Source: Diabrotica undecimpunctata (taxonomy: Eukaryota; Arthropoda; Insecta; Coleoptera; Chrysomelidae). From it: a stretch of 64,000 nucleotides of DNA. The position numbers and the translations under genes were made by a program. Below, piece after piece: positions 34,780 through 46,559 of this stretch (position 1 is its first letter; each line of letters starts with the position of its first letter). The stretch spans positions 114,306,049-114,370,048 of the forward strand of contig NC_092808.1 of NCBI RefSeq assembly GCF_040954645.1, read 5' to 3'. The notes under the pieces were generated by a model. That model was not told where the DNA came from and made no database searches. It saw nothing but the letters and a program-made list of their open reading frames with translations.

Positions 34780-35255
34780 TGAATACAACCTTCTGGAAAA
34801 GGCCCGATGGCAGAAGGTCAGTTGGCCGCTCAAAAAAAAGATGTAAAGATGCAATAACGAGTGATCTACGTAAGACAAGGGTGCAACATTGGGAGATTGC
34901 TGCACAAGACCTGCAAGAGTGGAGGAAAATAGTACACGCGGCCATGACTCACTTAGAGTTGTAGAAACAAGAAAGAAAAAGAAAATTATCTCCATTCTAG
35001 TCTCCTCCATCTGCATGATAATTGGATGGATCGAGTAGCTTAATGAAGAGTAGAATGGAACGATTATATAAGCCGAATGACAACAAATAGAGTAATAAGG
35101 ACAGCAAGAGACGGTTCCCCAATAGGAAGACGATCAGTAGGAAGACCACGAAAACGATGAAACGACAACTTACTGGAGGCACATTGAAAAACAGACAGAG
35201 TCATGTCCACATCAAAAGAAGAAGAAGAAGAATAAGAAGAAGAAGGCGAAGAGTA
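34780..35255 (+). pseudogene. Two short non-LTR 3' tails
   Basis: RPDGRRSVGRSKKRCKDAI at about 34805-34865 and QDLQEWRKIV at 34910-34935 are one RT tail. RDGSPIGRRSVGRPRKR at about 35108-35160, followed by an (AAG)n run at 35214-35255, is the end of an RTE-like element. Confidence 0.6.
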
Positions 35256-36070
35256 TAATGCTCATAGAACACCTTGAAATAGGATTGGTTTATATGTGTG
35301 CTTAGCCAAAATGTACTTAAAAACTCTATGTGTAAATATCTATAGAATTAAAAGATCTCAACACGTAAATCCTTATATATCATATCGCATAATTTGTGCA
35401 GGAATTTAAAAAATTGTAATACTTTATCGATATTTAATTTTCTTATGTTTATCAACAACCCATAAAATACCTCGTTTCTGCACCAATGCACAATCTTTTG
35501 TTGTTGTTCTCTAGAGTTATTTAAATGAATGCAAGTTCTCAAATTGCTGCATATATTCGTGCATATTAAATTTCCTCTTGTACATTGAATGCTAATGGCC
35601 AAGTTGTTTTTAGGAGGTCGTTATAAGTGGGTACGTTAATCGCATTTATAATAAGTTGCTTTTACCATTTGCGTTAGTTACATCCTGGCAAAAAATTAGT
35701 TGGGAGTTTACGGATGTATTTAGAGAATACGGTGGTCCACTCTTATCGAATCCGATCAAAGTAATTAATTCGATAAAAAAAATAATTTAATTGTCGGCTG
35801 GAATTTAAAAATTAAAATGCTGCTGGAATTGTTCATTGCTTACTAATAATATAAAGTTTTTGTCGTGATATTATTTTCAAACTCCAATGTATTTTACTAT
35901 TTTTTTCAAGTGATATCTTATTATTTTATATACTTTTAACGATTCAACGTTATATTCTACATAAAATAACTACTGTTTAATATATTATTAAAATAGGTGA
36001 TTAATGCCTGTGCCCTTGTCTTCACTGACTTTAATTCTTAAGAAAAAAAGAACTGTGACATAATGGGTAA
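35256..36070. other. AT-rich intron, nothing recognised
   Basis: No supported feature. Confidence 0.4.
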
Positions 36071-37400
36071 TAACCCCTAAGTTTGCTTAATATTACAATT
36101 AGTGTCGTTGTGAACACCAAAATAGAAATTATTCCTACTGAAGATGCGAAAAGCAAATGGCATATGTTAAAAGATGCTCTTATACGCACATGTGAGACAA
36201 CACTAACACCTAAGATGGTCAAGAACAAAAATGAGTGGATGACCGATGAGATTCTGGATCTCATTGAAGCAAGGAGATCCTATAAAACCAAAGACAAAAA
36301 CATGTATAATATTATACACACAGAATAAAGAGAAATTTCAGAGATGCAAAGTAAAGATGGTATAGTGACAGATGCGAAGAGATTGAACAGTTGGTAGAGA
36401 AACATGATAACTTAAACCTTCATAAAAAAAATTAGAGAAATAACAGGCACTAATATTAAGAAAAAATCAAACATACTGCTGGATAAAAACGGCAAAATAA
36501 TTATAGGCGTCGGTGAAAGGCTTAAAAGATGGCAGGAATATATTCAAGAGCTATTTAAATACGAACGGACTGAGATAGTACTAGAGCAGGAAAAGTTCGA
36601 CAACGGCCCAGACATAACAGAAGATGGGGTATTAGAGGCGATAAAGCGAACAAAGAACAACAAGGCAACAGGTCCTGACGAAATACCTGTAGACATAATA
36701 CGGTTAATAGAAGAACAGCAAATTGGAATATTGGTCGACTTATTCAATACAATATACAGTACAGGAATCATTCCCAGAGATTGGCTGACGTCAACATTCA
36801 TAACACTACCAAAAAAAACAAATTAATGCAAAATAATGCCAAGACCACCGGATAATAAGTTTAATGAGTCATACGCTCAAAATATTTTTAAAAATTATAC
36901 ACCGGAGAATACACAAAAAACTTGAGCAGGACATACATGACACACAATTTGGATTTAGAAACGCACTGGGAACGAGGGAAGCCCTGTTCGCTGTGAATAT
37001 ACTTGTGCAAAGTTGCATGGATGTTAATCAGCCAGTACATATGTGTTTCTTGGATTACAACAAAGCCTTCGATAAGGTCAGACATAACCGTCTTATCGAA
37101 TTACTTGAAAAGAAAAACTTAGATATGAGAGACATCAGGACCATTAGCGCTATCTATTATAATCAGATCGCTGTATTAAAAGAGAACAACGTCTTTTCAA
37201 ATGAAATACAGATTGAGAGGGGCGTCAGGTAGGGCTGTGTCCTGTCTCCTACTTTGTTCAATTTGTATTTAGAGGAAATAATCCCGGAAGCACTAGAAGA
37301 GCTAACTATGGAAATAAAAGTAAATGGCCGACCAATCAATAATATACGGTTTGCCGACGACACTATTTTATTAGCAGAATGTCGTTGGAAATCCTACCAT
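36071..37400 (+). pseudogene. X-family non-LTR RT relic
   Basis: Plus-strand order: KNEWMTDEILDLIEARRSYK (EN-RT linker, 36220-36280), LKRWQEYIQELF, IKRTKNNKATGPDEIPVDII, TSTFITLPKKTN, FGFRNALGTREALFAVNILV, MCFLDYNKAFDKVRHNRL, IERGVR, a stop, GCVLSPTLFNLYLEEI, and IRFADDTILLAE. Only a few stops break it, so it is younger than most relics here. After 37385 the RT thumb is missing. Confidence 0.85.
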
Positions 37401-38316
37401 TTAACGTTGAAGGAACTTACGTCCATTAGTCACTCTTTCATATCTATATCACTAATTTACCTGATAAAAGACTTACCCCATATCAGTTACTACAGAAATT
37501 AAGCTGCTTCAGCAAAGATCAACATGGTGCGAAGATACCAATTATATCAAGGTGGGTTTGTTGGTTGTATTAATTGACGAGACCTCTGCATTGGAGAATA
37601 AGACATATTACCGAGCTACATCTGGTTTTCGATAATTTAGTAAGAGTTTGTATTGTTAGAACTTCTTTTGTAATAGTCCAGAGGGCTGTACAAAGACTTT
37701 GTTTGCTGCAAATAAATGATATTGAAGGAGTTATTTCACGGCCGGCGGTAATGTCAAGTATTGCGAATGACCTTAATAAACAATGAAAGGACAATTTAAT
37801 AAATCAAGTAAGCGAATGTAGCTAATGTCAAATTGGCAAATTAATCATTTTTTATGTTGTATAGTGTATTTGGTTTGTTAATCATTTTTAGAAAAAAATA
37901 AACCAATTTGTGTCTTTGTTGTTGATACATTATTAATGTTAATATTGTCAATATTTGTTATTCTGATTTTTTGAATTTTTTGGAAATGAAAAAAAGTAGC
38001 TTTGTTACGTTCAATTACCAAAAAGTTTATCTTGGTGTTGATACATTATACAGGGTACTTTGTAGTAGTTTTTTTATATATTTTAATATATTTTAGGTTA
38101 AATATAAGGTTTCAATTTTTAGTAGGTATCTTAATCTTAGTTTATGTTTTCGAATTCACTAACATTGTACATTTTGTTTTATTTTTTTTTTTATAGTAGT
38201 CATTAAATTTTAAATACTTCCATGCTATAAAAGGTAATCGATAATCATACTTCCTCCCCTAACAATTAGAAATGCATTGTGCATCAACTTAATATTCATG
38301 ACTTTTCTTTTTACAG
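37401..38316. other. Intron, nothing firmly recognised
   Basis: Open frames around 37570-37790 have no recognised domain. The stretch ends in a pyrimidine tract and ttacag acceptor for the micro-exon. Confidence 0.4.
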
Positions 38317-38350
38317 GATGTCATCTACTTCCGGTGCTGAACAATCTCAG
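38317..38350 (+). CDS. form3: Inverted formin (INF2/form3) 34-nt micro-exon
   Basis: Acceptor cttttctttttacag ends at 38316 and donor gtatgt starts at 38351. The exon has 2 + 30 + 2 bases. Its first two bases complete the Gly left open at 22310 and its last two are completed by the single leading base at 43139, so the frame is exact on both sides. It encodes CHLLPVLNNL flanked by that Gly and an Arg. The joined segment, EFIG then CHLLPVLNNLR, corresponds to the INF2 EFIGLQLLDVLARLR helix. Without it the flanking exons cannot be spliced in frame. Both flanking introns are large (16.0 and 4.8 kb). Confidence 0.9.
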
Positions 38351-39640
38351 GTATGTACATTCGTTTACCTTCCAAGAATATTTGAACTTGCTAGATTATC
38401 GTCTAGAAATATGCTGTAATGTACGTGTTTAGTCAATATTTTAGTACGTTTCACTTGAACAAATTTACATTAGACAAATAATGTTGTGTAAATGCATATT
38501 ATGTTAGTTATGTATATGTTAGTTGCAAATTTTTACAATGTCAAAACATTTGAAAAGATAAATAGCCGGTTCTATGATGCAAAAATAAAAAAATCCCTAT
38601 TAGACCAGGCGGATCTGTTCTGAGGTGGCTTTCAGATTTTTACAGAAAAAGTTGTGTGATAACTTCAGCAATAATAATTAGTTTATCCTCCCTCCCAAAT
38701 AGGTCGGGAATAATAATAAAAAAATTTAAATATTTAAAAATTACTAAAAACATCGACTTTTTTTTCTACTTTCCTTGCTTATAAGTTTAAAACGATCAAT
38801 TTTTGAGCAAAGTCGTACTAAAATAAAATAGCGATAGTTGAATTTTCTATACGGCACGACTGGTTAAAACTGTTTTTATTTATTACCCTTGCTGCAAATT
38901 AGCAATAAATACAAAAAAGTTAGGAACAAGCCTTTTTTTATTCAATGATTTTTAACCACTTACAATCCGTTGAAAGCACGAAATGTGCCTCAAAGTCATA
39001 AAACGGTAGTAAAATTTGTATCATCATAGGCGTTCCTGAGGTGTTTATTCATTAAAATTAATGCGTTTTACATTTATGTTCCTTTCCAAAATGTTTATCA
39101 ATATTAATAATATTTTAATACCAATATTTAGCAAAAAACAATTAAAACTTTCACGGCTAATGTTGGTTATTATATTATATTAATAAAAATAAGAATTTAA
39201 CCATTAACAATTTTGTAAATAAGAATACCTAATCTCTTTGGATATTTCAATACTAATCTTCGTATTTAATCACTTTACTAGAAAACCTGGAATTCATATC
39301 CGAAGGTACTATTCGTTGCAAGATAATTAGGATGGAATTCCCCAGATTTTTAATAATATAATGGGTATAAAGATGCCGGCTTTGGCCACGTGCCTCGTCT
39401 GTTCAGTTTATATTCGAAACTTAACTTGAAGGGGTGAAGTAATTACAAACGAAAACAATTTTTTTGTTTAGTACGTTTTTGATCGCATGTAATTTACGGC
39501 TCGTTGGTGTTTCCGCGTCTACGGCAGTAATTAGCGTCTCGAATATTTCTTTTGCGAATTATATGCAGTGCGTGAGTGATTTTTTATTCCATATACCTAC
39601 GAACATATACGTACCTTTCGCTCGTGCTCGTTTTGTTGGA
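38351..39640. other. Intron, nothing recognised
   Basis: AT-rich; no gene or repeat supported before the transposase N-terminus that follows. Confidence 0.4.
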
Positions 39641-39758
39641 TTGTTTGTGATGGCTTCATCATCAACATCATCAAGTTTTACACCGGTACTGTTGCGTATA
39701 GTCAGTAAGTCTGTCTATTCACCAAGAGAGAAGACTATTGTCCTGAATGTTCACGATG
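39641..39758 (+). pseudogene. Tc1/IS630-like transposase N-terminal piece
   Basis: MASSSTSSSFTPVLLRIV followed by SPREKTIVLNVHD. The coding sense breaks at ATGTTCACGATG (39747-39758). The same 12 bases, followed by the continuation of this protein, lie on the opposite strand at 40601-40612. Confidence 0.65.
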
Positions 39759-39778
39759 TCCAAGAGGTCCATGAGGTC

Positions 39779-40153
39779 CAAGACGACCTCAGCTACATGA
39801 TGAAGAAACTACAAGAAGAATATACCAAGGCTGGCCTAGATATTAACCTCGCGAAAACAGAGTACCTATCTACAAGTGAAGAAGACATAGAAGATCTACA
39901 GATTGATGACAACGTAACAATCAAAGGAAAGGATAAATTCAAATACCTGGGGTTTATAATCACGAAAAGGGCAACAACAGAGGAAGAAATTACACAAAGA
40001 TTAGGACAAACAAGAACAGCAATCCGACAACTTAACTCAGTATGGTGGGATAGACACCTAAATATGAAGACAAAAACGCAGATTTATAAAACATTAGTGC
40101 GAAGTATTATGACATATGGGGCTGAAAATTGGATCATAAACAAGAAAAACAGC
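39779..40153 (+). pseudogene. RTE-like RT segment, inverted duplicate of 41047-41421
   Basis: 375 bp nearly identical to the reverse complement of 41047-41421, from DDLSYMMKKLQEEYTKAGL to WIINKKNS. It is fused in frame behind the transposase N-terminus by a short GTCCAAGAGG/GTCCATGAGG run, producing an apparent 242-codon chimeric frame (39464-40192). Few differences separate the two copies, so the duplication is recent. Confidence 0.88.
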
Positions 40154-40607
40154 CTTCCTTCAGCCCGGAATTTTCGTATGGATCTTAGATAATTTCTTCT
40201 CCAACATATTATCTCCTCCCGGTCAATCAAAACTGATTTTCGGTCTGATTTCTCCCACCGGAAATTTAATTCTTTTAAAACTTGCCACAATTTAGTTCGT
40301 CCGATATGAAGCAAATCCGGGTCGTCTCTAACTTCTAGTAAAATTTTGTTTAGGTTTAGTATTTCTTTTTTGAAAAAAAAAATCCATGAATTTTCCTTCG
40401 AATACCATTTTTGGCAAATTCATCAATTTCAATAGGCTTTTTCCCTCTCTTTAAGTGTTCTTTTGTGTTTGGGTTAGCTATACCGTGTTTTTTTCTTTCT
40501 GATAGGAACTTATATATAGTTGACTCCCCTACGCCAGTCATGTTGGCACAACTTTCGACTATGTTGCGAACAGTGTTTGTGGGATTCTGAGAAACCAGAG
40601 CATCGTG

Positions 40608-40612
<5 letters not shown>
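40154..40612 (-). pseudogene. Tc1/IS630-like transposase, downstream part on minus strand
   Basis: Minus strand: VHDALVSQNPTNTVRNIVES, MTGVGESTIYKFLSERKKHG, KRGKKPIEIDEFAKNGIRRK, then shifted frames giving LLHIGRTKLWQVLKELNFRW and SVLIDREEIICWRRNYLRSI. This is the HTH and pre-catalytic part of an IS630/Tc1-type transposase; the DDE domain is missing. It begins with the same VHD codons at which the plus-strand piece stops. Confidence 0.75.

Positions 40613-40683
<71 letters not shown>
40613..40683. repeat. (TA)n microsatellite, 3' tail of the minus-strand retroelement
   Basis: About 70 bp of TA directly downstream, on the minus strand, of the RT stop codon (40699). Confidence 0.95.
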
Positions 40684-40686
<3 letters not shown>

Positions 40687-42243
40687 ATTCTACAGTATTC
40701 ACTGCCTTCCCTCGCTCAACCGTTTCCATCTCTCTCTGTTGTTCCATTCTCCATCGTTTAGTCCTCTCTTACTCATGGCGTCGTCTACTTCGTTCCTCCA
40801 GGATTTTCGGGGTCGTCCTCTTTTCCTCCTTCCTATGGGGCTCCATTCGGTTATTCTCTTTATCCATCTGCTGTCGCTAGCTCTTCTTACATGTCCATAC
40901 CACTTTAGTCTTTTTTGTTCTATATATGTTAGTATGTCTGTTTCTATTGATGTTCTTTGCTTTATTTCGTCATTACTTCTCCTATCCATTCTTGTTACTC
41001 TGCAGCATCTTCGCAGGCATTCCATCTCTGTTGCTATTATCTTACTGCTGTTTTTCTTGTTTATGATCCAATTTTCGGCCCCATATGTCATAATACTTCG
41101 CACTAATGTTTTATAAATCTGCGTTTTTGTCTTCATATTTAGGTGTCTATCCTACCATACTGAGTTAAGTTGTCGGATTGCTGTTCTTGTTTGTCCTAAT
41201 CTTTGTGTAATTTCTTCCTCTGTTGTTGCCTTTTTCGTGATTATAAACCCCAGGTATTTGAATTTATCCTTTCCTTTGATTGTTACGTTGTCATCAATCT
41301 GTAGATCTTCTATGTCTTCTTCACTTGTAGATAGGTACTCTGTTTTCGCGAGGTTAATATCTAGGCCAGCCTTGGTATATTCTTCTTGTAGTTTCTTCAT
41401 CATGTAGCTGAGGTCGTCTTGGTCTTGTGCAATCACTACTTGATCGTCTGCAAAACTTAACGTATATAGGTATTCGTTCCGTACCGGTACTCCCATGCCT
41501 TCGAATTTTCTTTTCCATGTAGTCAAGGCTTTCTCTAAGTATATTTTGAATAGGGTTGGAGATGTGGAACAACCCTGCAGGAGCCCTTTTGTTGTGGTGA
41601 AGTCTCCTATGATTCTTGTTCTCATTTTAATGGACACTTTATTTTCTCTATACAGAGCTTTTGTAGCTTCTATGAGTTCCGTCTGTATTTCTAATTTGTA
41701 CATTGCCTCCCATAGTTCTGACCTTGGTACAGAGTCATACGCCTTTCTCAGATCCACAAATGCCAAGTGTATATCTCTATTTTTTGCTTTTTTCTTTTCC
41801 AACAGTTGTTCCAGTGTGTATATGTGGTCTATGCATGATCTTCCTGCCGTGAAGCCTGCCTGATCCTCCCCGATTTTACCTTTTATCGCTTGCTCTATCT
41901 TTTCTCGCAGTATCTTCCCATATAATCTTCCTATTGATGATATTACGCTTATTCCTCTGTAGTTTTCGCATCGTTTTCTATCTCCTTTCTTAAATATAGA
42001 TGTCATATATGCCGCCGTCCATTCCTTTGGGAGCTGTTCTCCATTTATGGCTTTCTGAAATATCCATTGTATCATCCGGTGTAATTTTTTTGATCCGTAT
42101 TTTATAAGCTCAGGTGAGATGCCTCCAGGTCCCGGTGCTTTCTTATTTTTGATTGCTTTTATGGCCGTTCTCATTTCCCTATCTATTATTTCTATTTCTT
42201 GTTGTGGGAATCTGCTTCGTCTTCGTCTGTTTTTTTTTTCCAA
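40684..42243 (-). pseudogene. RTE-like non-LTR retrotransposon, RT region, one stop
   Basis: A 363-codon frame (42243-41152) and a 145-codon frame (41136-40699) in the same register are separated by a single TAG. Motifs: IKAIKNKKAPGPGGISPELI, AAYMTSIFKKGDRKRCENYR, DQAGFTAGRSCIDHIYTLEQ, LAFVDLRKAYDSVP, GLLQGCSTSPTLFKIYLEKA, LSFADDQVVIAQ, FKYLGFIITKKA, and then YGAENWIIN, LKWYGHVRRASDS and GRRKRGRPRKSW. The polymerase core with FADD is intact; the endonuclease is missing (5' truncation at RRRR near 42230). The plus-strand duplicate reads TGG where this copy has TAG. Confidence 0.9.
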
Positions 42244-43138
42244 TGAATTGTGGTCTAATGTACTTAATGGAATTAAATTAGGATTATATGGGCGACTTCA
42301 GGAATGGTTTAAATTATAAACAATTTTTTGGCTTATAAACAAAAAGAATATCTTATTACATATAAGAACACATATTAATGGTAATAAAACCGATCGGTAT
42401 TACGGGTAAAAAATACCAAAATACTGGGTTAACGAAAATTGTATTTCAAGGCTTCCAATGGAGCATTTTTTTTCTTTTTTTTTTAATCGCATGTAACTCA
42501 ACTAGAGGCACCTAAAAAACACATTACCAAATCCAAAGATGATTTAGTTTTTTTTTACTTTTTATTAAATTTATTTATTTATACTGTAGTCGATAGAGAC
42601 GAAAATGCCACTAGACCACTAAAGATCATACGAACCAGCTAAATTTTACTCAGAACGTTAATTTTGGGACCCCAAAAAATATGCATAAAATTTACTATTG
42701 CTACCCCCCTAAAAGTCCCCCTCGGGGACGGGAGGAAACGCAAAAAAATCGATATACCAAGACACCGTACAAAAAAATGTTTTAAATAAAAAATGTAGCT
42801 AAGATAATTTTGAACAAAAATTAGTTTTACATTATTCAAATTTTGAGTATGTTACCTGTGTGAGTTCATTTCAAATAGGTAAAAGGAAATAAGAATAAGA
42901 CTTACAACCAATGTATTCTAATACCAACGACCGGTTTCGCATACTATAATTTCCTATGCATCTTCAAGTCAACGGTACATGGTAAACTAAATGCTGAATA
43001 TATATATTTTAATAATTTAGTATATAAAATGATTTAGTAACATTGAAATAAAATAAATATTACTTACATACTAACTAGCAAAAATAAAGATTTTAAGTAT
43101 TATTAGAGCTTCTTAGATATAAAATATGTATTTTATAG
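42244..43138. other. Intron; one CGAAACCGGTCGT motif on minus strand
   Basis: Nothing coding. The motif at 42924-42940 (minus) recurs at 54874-54890 (plus). The acceptor ttttatag closes the intron. Confidence 0.45.
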
Positions 43139-43286
43139 GAAATGTGCTGAGGCGGAACCAGAACTAGCTGTCCAGTTGGACGTTTTCGATGAGCAACGAG
43201 AAAGTGACGACGCTCAAAGTCTCCAGGGACCACATGGAGTAGATCTCAATTCGCCTTTGGACGTGTTTTACGCAATTCTCAAACAG
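43139..43286 (+). CDS. form3: Inverted formin (INF2/form3) exon, end of DID
   Basis: Acceptor ttttatag ends at 43138; donor gtaggt starts at 43287. One base completes the Arg started in the micro-exon, then 49 codons: KCAEAEPELAVQLDVFDEQR, and later GVDLNSPLDVFYAILKQ. This corresponds to the INF2 stretch from the DADLLIQLEAFEE helix to the GVDMSSHQEVFASLFHK segment. It ends in phase 0, matching the exon at 45985. The acidic linker (ESDDAQSLQGPHG) is shorter than or similar to that of vertebrate INF2. Confidence 0.93.
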
Positions 43287-44400
43287 GTAGGTATATTATT
43301 GTTTCTTTATACAGTTAAAAGCACATTTATCTATGTGAAAATAGTAAAACTTAAACAAAGATAAAGTTCGGTAAAGAAAAAACTATTGATTGTCATGTGA
43401 AAACTATAACCGCAAATTCTAATAGATAGTTTAGTAATGGAACGAAGTGCATTTATAAAGACTTGGTACAGGCCACCACGTAGTAATTATAAAAATATCA
43501 TTTGAAAAAGTAAAATGCTCTGATAATTGCTGACATCAAAAACCTTGTACCTTGTACATAATTATTGTCAACGTGTTTCAACGGCCATTTCCAATAGCCA
43601 CTACATATTCTTCATGTATCCACGATATCATCTTCACTATTATCTATCATACTTGACTTTCAAACCCCCAGTTTGAATTATATTCTTCAAATTATTAATT
43701 TGTTATTCATAACGATCATGTGTACGTAACAGCCTTCACAATAGTTAGTTAAAATCCGTTTTTATTTGTAGCTTTTATTTATTTTCTTCATAGCATCTCT
43801 TAACATTTAACTCGTGTAACTGAGCCATTTAGCCTGATGACCTTAAAGAATAATTTATTGAATTGCATAACGAATAACTTTGGGCCATACAAAATTTTTA
43901 AGGAACCTGATATCGTTGAATTTTGTCAAATAGACCGGATTATAGGCATATAAATAAGTGAACAGGAAAGTACTAAAATAAAGGTGTAAGGACATTAAAT
44001 CAAAGGAAGACCAAAACATAGGTACCTAAACAAATTTGAAGCAAACATTAGCAAAATTAGGGATAAACCTATCAAGGAGAAAATAGAGAATAAAGTTGTT
44101 CTAAAGACAGATGTGCCTCATAAAGAACTGTAACGCCAGTTGTGATGAACTGAAAAACTAATGAATATCATCTAGCGCTATAATATATTTTTTTTGGGAC
44201 ATTCTTGCTGAAAACATGTGAAACGTAAAGAAGCGTCCTCAGTTTTATAAAGCTATTCATGCCTTGAATAATTCTGAAACGTATTTCCTTTTTTGGGATT
44301 CAGTTGGATATCAAATTTTACTGATTGATCTAGTCTAGTACGTTGTCATTATAATGGTGTGTACTAAGTGTACACGTACCTTTACTCTCTACCGAGCGGA
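43287..44400. other. Intron, nothing recognised
   Basis: No supported feature; a 9-base G run at about 44403-44411 marks the start of the next fragment. Confidence 0.4.
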
Positions 44401-44953
44401 AGGGGGGGGGTGAACATTTGAGGGGGGTAACTTGCAGAGCTGTTCAGAGAATGGTTGCGCTGAAAAGGATAATGTATAATATCGGTGGACCCAAATCCGA
44501 AAGGAGACGGGCACTTCACGGTGTTGTGCAGTCTGTCGTCCTCTACGCGGCCCCAGTTTGAAGTGAGGCGGTAGAAATAAAAACTTACAAGAGGCTCATG
44601 GTACGCGTGGACAGAACTAGTCTGCTGCGGGTAGCAAGTGCCTAGAGGACTGTGTCAGCTGCCGCTCTGTGGGTGATCACCGGCTGTATTCCTTTACATG
44701 TGTTGGCATGTGAAAAGGCCAGGATTCTTAGTCGTAGGGGCAGAACATTGGAGAGCGAGAGGTGACTGAGATAAGACTGACCGAAAGATTAGTTTCAATC
44801 GGTCAGTGGCAGCAAGAGTGGGAGGCAACACGTGATGTGGCGGAGTGGACGAAGTTAGTAATCCCGAACCTTCAAAGCTGGGTGGACTGTAGCTGGATTA
44901 TTATCAGACGCAAATGCTCACAGGCCATGGCTACTTCCGCAGCTACCTTTTGA
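44401..44953 (+). pseudogene. R1-like non-LTR RT C-terminal fragment
   Basis: Plus-strand frames give LKRIMYNIGGPKSERRRALH, VVQSVVLYAAPV, RVDRTSLLRVASA, and at the end TGHGYFRSYLLRR. This is the conserved C-terminal pattern of R1-clade elements (NIGGP, LYGAPVW, RVASAYRT, LSGHGYF). Its GC content is well above that of the surroundings. It is broken by stops and ends where the minus-strand fragment begins. Confidence 0.75.
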
Positions 44954-45745
44954 GGAGATTAAGCCCAAAATAGCATCTATTGGCCATGCAAATTCTTCTT
45001 CAGTGCCTTATCCGGTCCGGATGTTGGCGATCATCAAATTCTGCGGTAGTATTATTTTCAGTGTTAAGGGGCGCTCACAGGTTATATAAATTCGTTCACC
45101 CCTTCGATGACGTCGTTTTCTACAACAAGTGCTCGTAGGATTAGTAACTGCGTGCTTATTTTCATATTCTTGGTTTTATTATGTTTATTATTAAACCCAT
45201 TTTTGTAGCTGATTGTTTTAGTGCTATATACGCTTCTCGTATATAGTCTAAAACGTTCAGATAGTTCCCCCTCGATTCGTAGTCTACATTTAACATTTTC
45301 AAAATTTATTTTTGTTAAATTTACCAACTGGTTTGGTATTCCTAGCTCCTTCATTGCTATGAACATTTCTCTTCTATGTATAGAGTCTTAGGCTGATTTG
45401 TAGTTTATAAATATGTTTCCATATTTTAGTGTTTTTTTTAAATTTGTCTCAAGGTTGAAGTCTGATGAATTATCGATTTACCACCTCTAAAACCAGCCTG
45501 GTGTTTTTCTACTATTCGTTCTGCATATGGTGCCATACGGTGGCATAGTACTGTGAAAAATATTTTATACGCTGCATTTCGAAGCATAATTCCTCTGTGG
45601 TTAAAGTATTCACAAATATCTCCTCTTTTGTATATGGTGCAAAGTATTCCAATATTCCAATTACTGGGAAGGGGTTTCTGTGTCCACTTTCTTTATATAG
45701 TTCAGCTGAAGGATTATCTATTCCGGGTGATATATGGCTGATTTT
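44954..45745 (-). pseudogene. Sister copy of the 13.3-14.15 kb RT relic
   Basis: The minus-strand frame at 45082-45366 contains MFIAMKELGIPNQLVNLTKI and CRLRIEGELSERF. Order and wording of the flanking pieces follow the 13.3-14.15 kb fragment, but the YADD region is deleted here. Confidence 0.75.
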
Positions 45746-45984
45746 TTAACTGCCCCTTTTAACTTCAAGAATCGTTGATGGTTCCTCTTCCCTCTCATCT
45801 GTTTCACTAATCTTATATGGATACTAATATAAAACTAAAAAACAGTAAAGGCAAAGATGCATGCCTATTGAGACAGAAAATCTAATTTTTTTAACTTTCA
45901 TACGTTGCAAAAACCGCTTTAAAATAATAATTTATTTAGCATATCTTCAATAAACTATCTATTCTCATTTGTTATATATTTTAG

Positions 45985-46285
45985 GTAGCTGAAACACCTC
46001 AAGAAATTCCTTTTCTTAGTATTCTTCAGCACCTGTTGCGTATCGATCCTAAAGAACCGATTAGCGACATCATATGGGACACTGCAGAACGACTTGTACA
46101 TCGCGCTACTCTACTAGAAAATCGTGAAGACTCAGCAAGACTTCTGAGAGCTCCCAGCACGCAATCGAAGTTCTTCTGTCACTGCCAACACCGGATCGAA
46201 AGTCCCAGTAGGAAGCAATCACTGAGTACTCCTTTGAGTCCGACACCGCCCTCTACAATTGGACCACCGCCACCACCTCCTTTAG
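45985..46285 (+). CDS. form3: Inverted formin (INF2/form3) exon, DID end, linker and start of FH1
   Basis: Acceptor tatattttag ends at 45984; donor gtaaag starts at 46286. The exon is 301 nt: 100 codons plus one base of a Gly. It encodes VAETPQEIPFLSILQHLLRI, then WDTAERLVHRATLLEN, a Ser/Arg-rich linker with ESPSRKQSLSTPLSPTPPS, and the first polyproline run GPPPPPPL. The first half matches the last helices of the INF2 inhibitory domain (LLSVLQGLL, LWEALESLVNRAVLL). The second half opens the FH1 region, which binds profilin-actin. It continues in phase 1 to 55771. Confidence 0.93.
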
Positions 46286-46559
46286 GTAAAGATTTATTGG
46301 CAGTTTTTATTAATAATGCATGAATATGAAGTAATTGTATATAAAATATATTTTTATATAGTTATTCGCACCAACACAATCATTATCATAATTATTTATT
46401 TGCCTGTATACATATATCTTACATGTTTTCGTAAGATTATCTCTTGCTACGCATTATATTAGTATTAATCAATATATTAAAATTAATCTTATTAATGAAC
46501 TGATTAACAAATTAGAAATGAAACGAATACTTTAGTTAGACAAATAAAGGGCACTGGCA

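Noticed and set aside
39464..40192. 242-codon frame as a single novel protein
   Set aside because: It is a chance fusion of a transposase N-terminus with an inverted retroelement piece; the RT part matches 41047-41421.
22311..43138. Direct splice from 22310 to 43139
   Set aside because: The phases do not match (1 base plus 1 base), and the INF2 helix between would be missing; the micro-exon resolves both.
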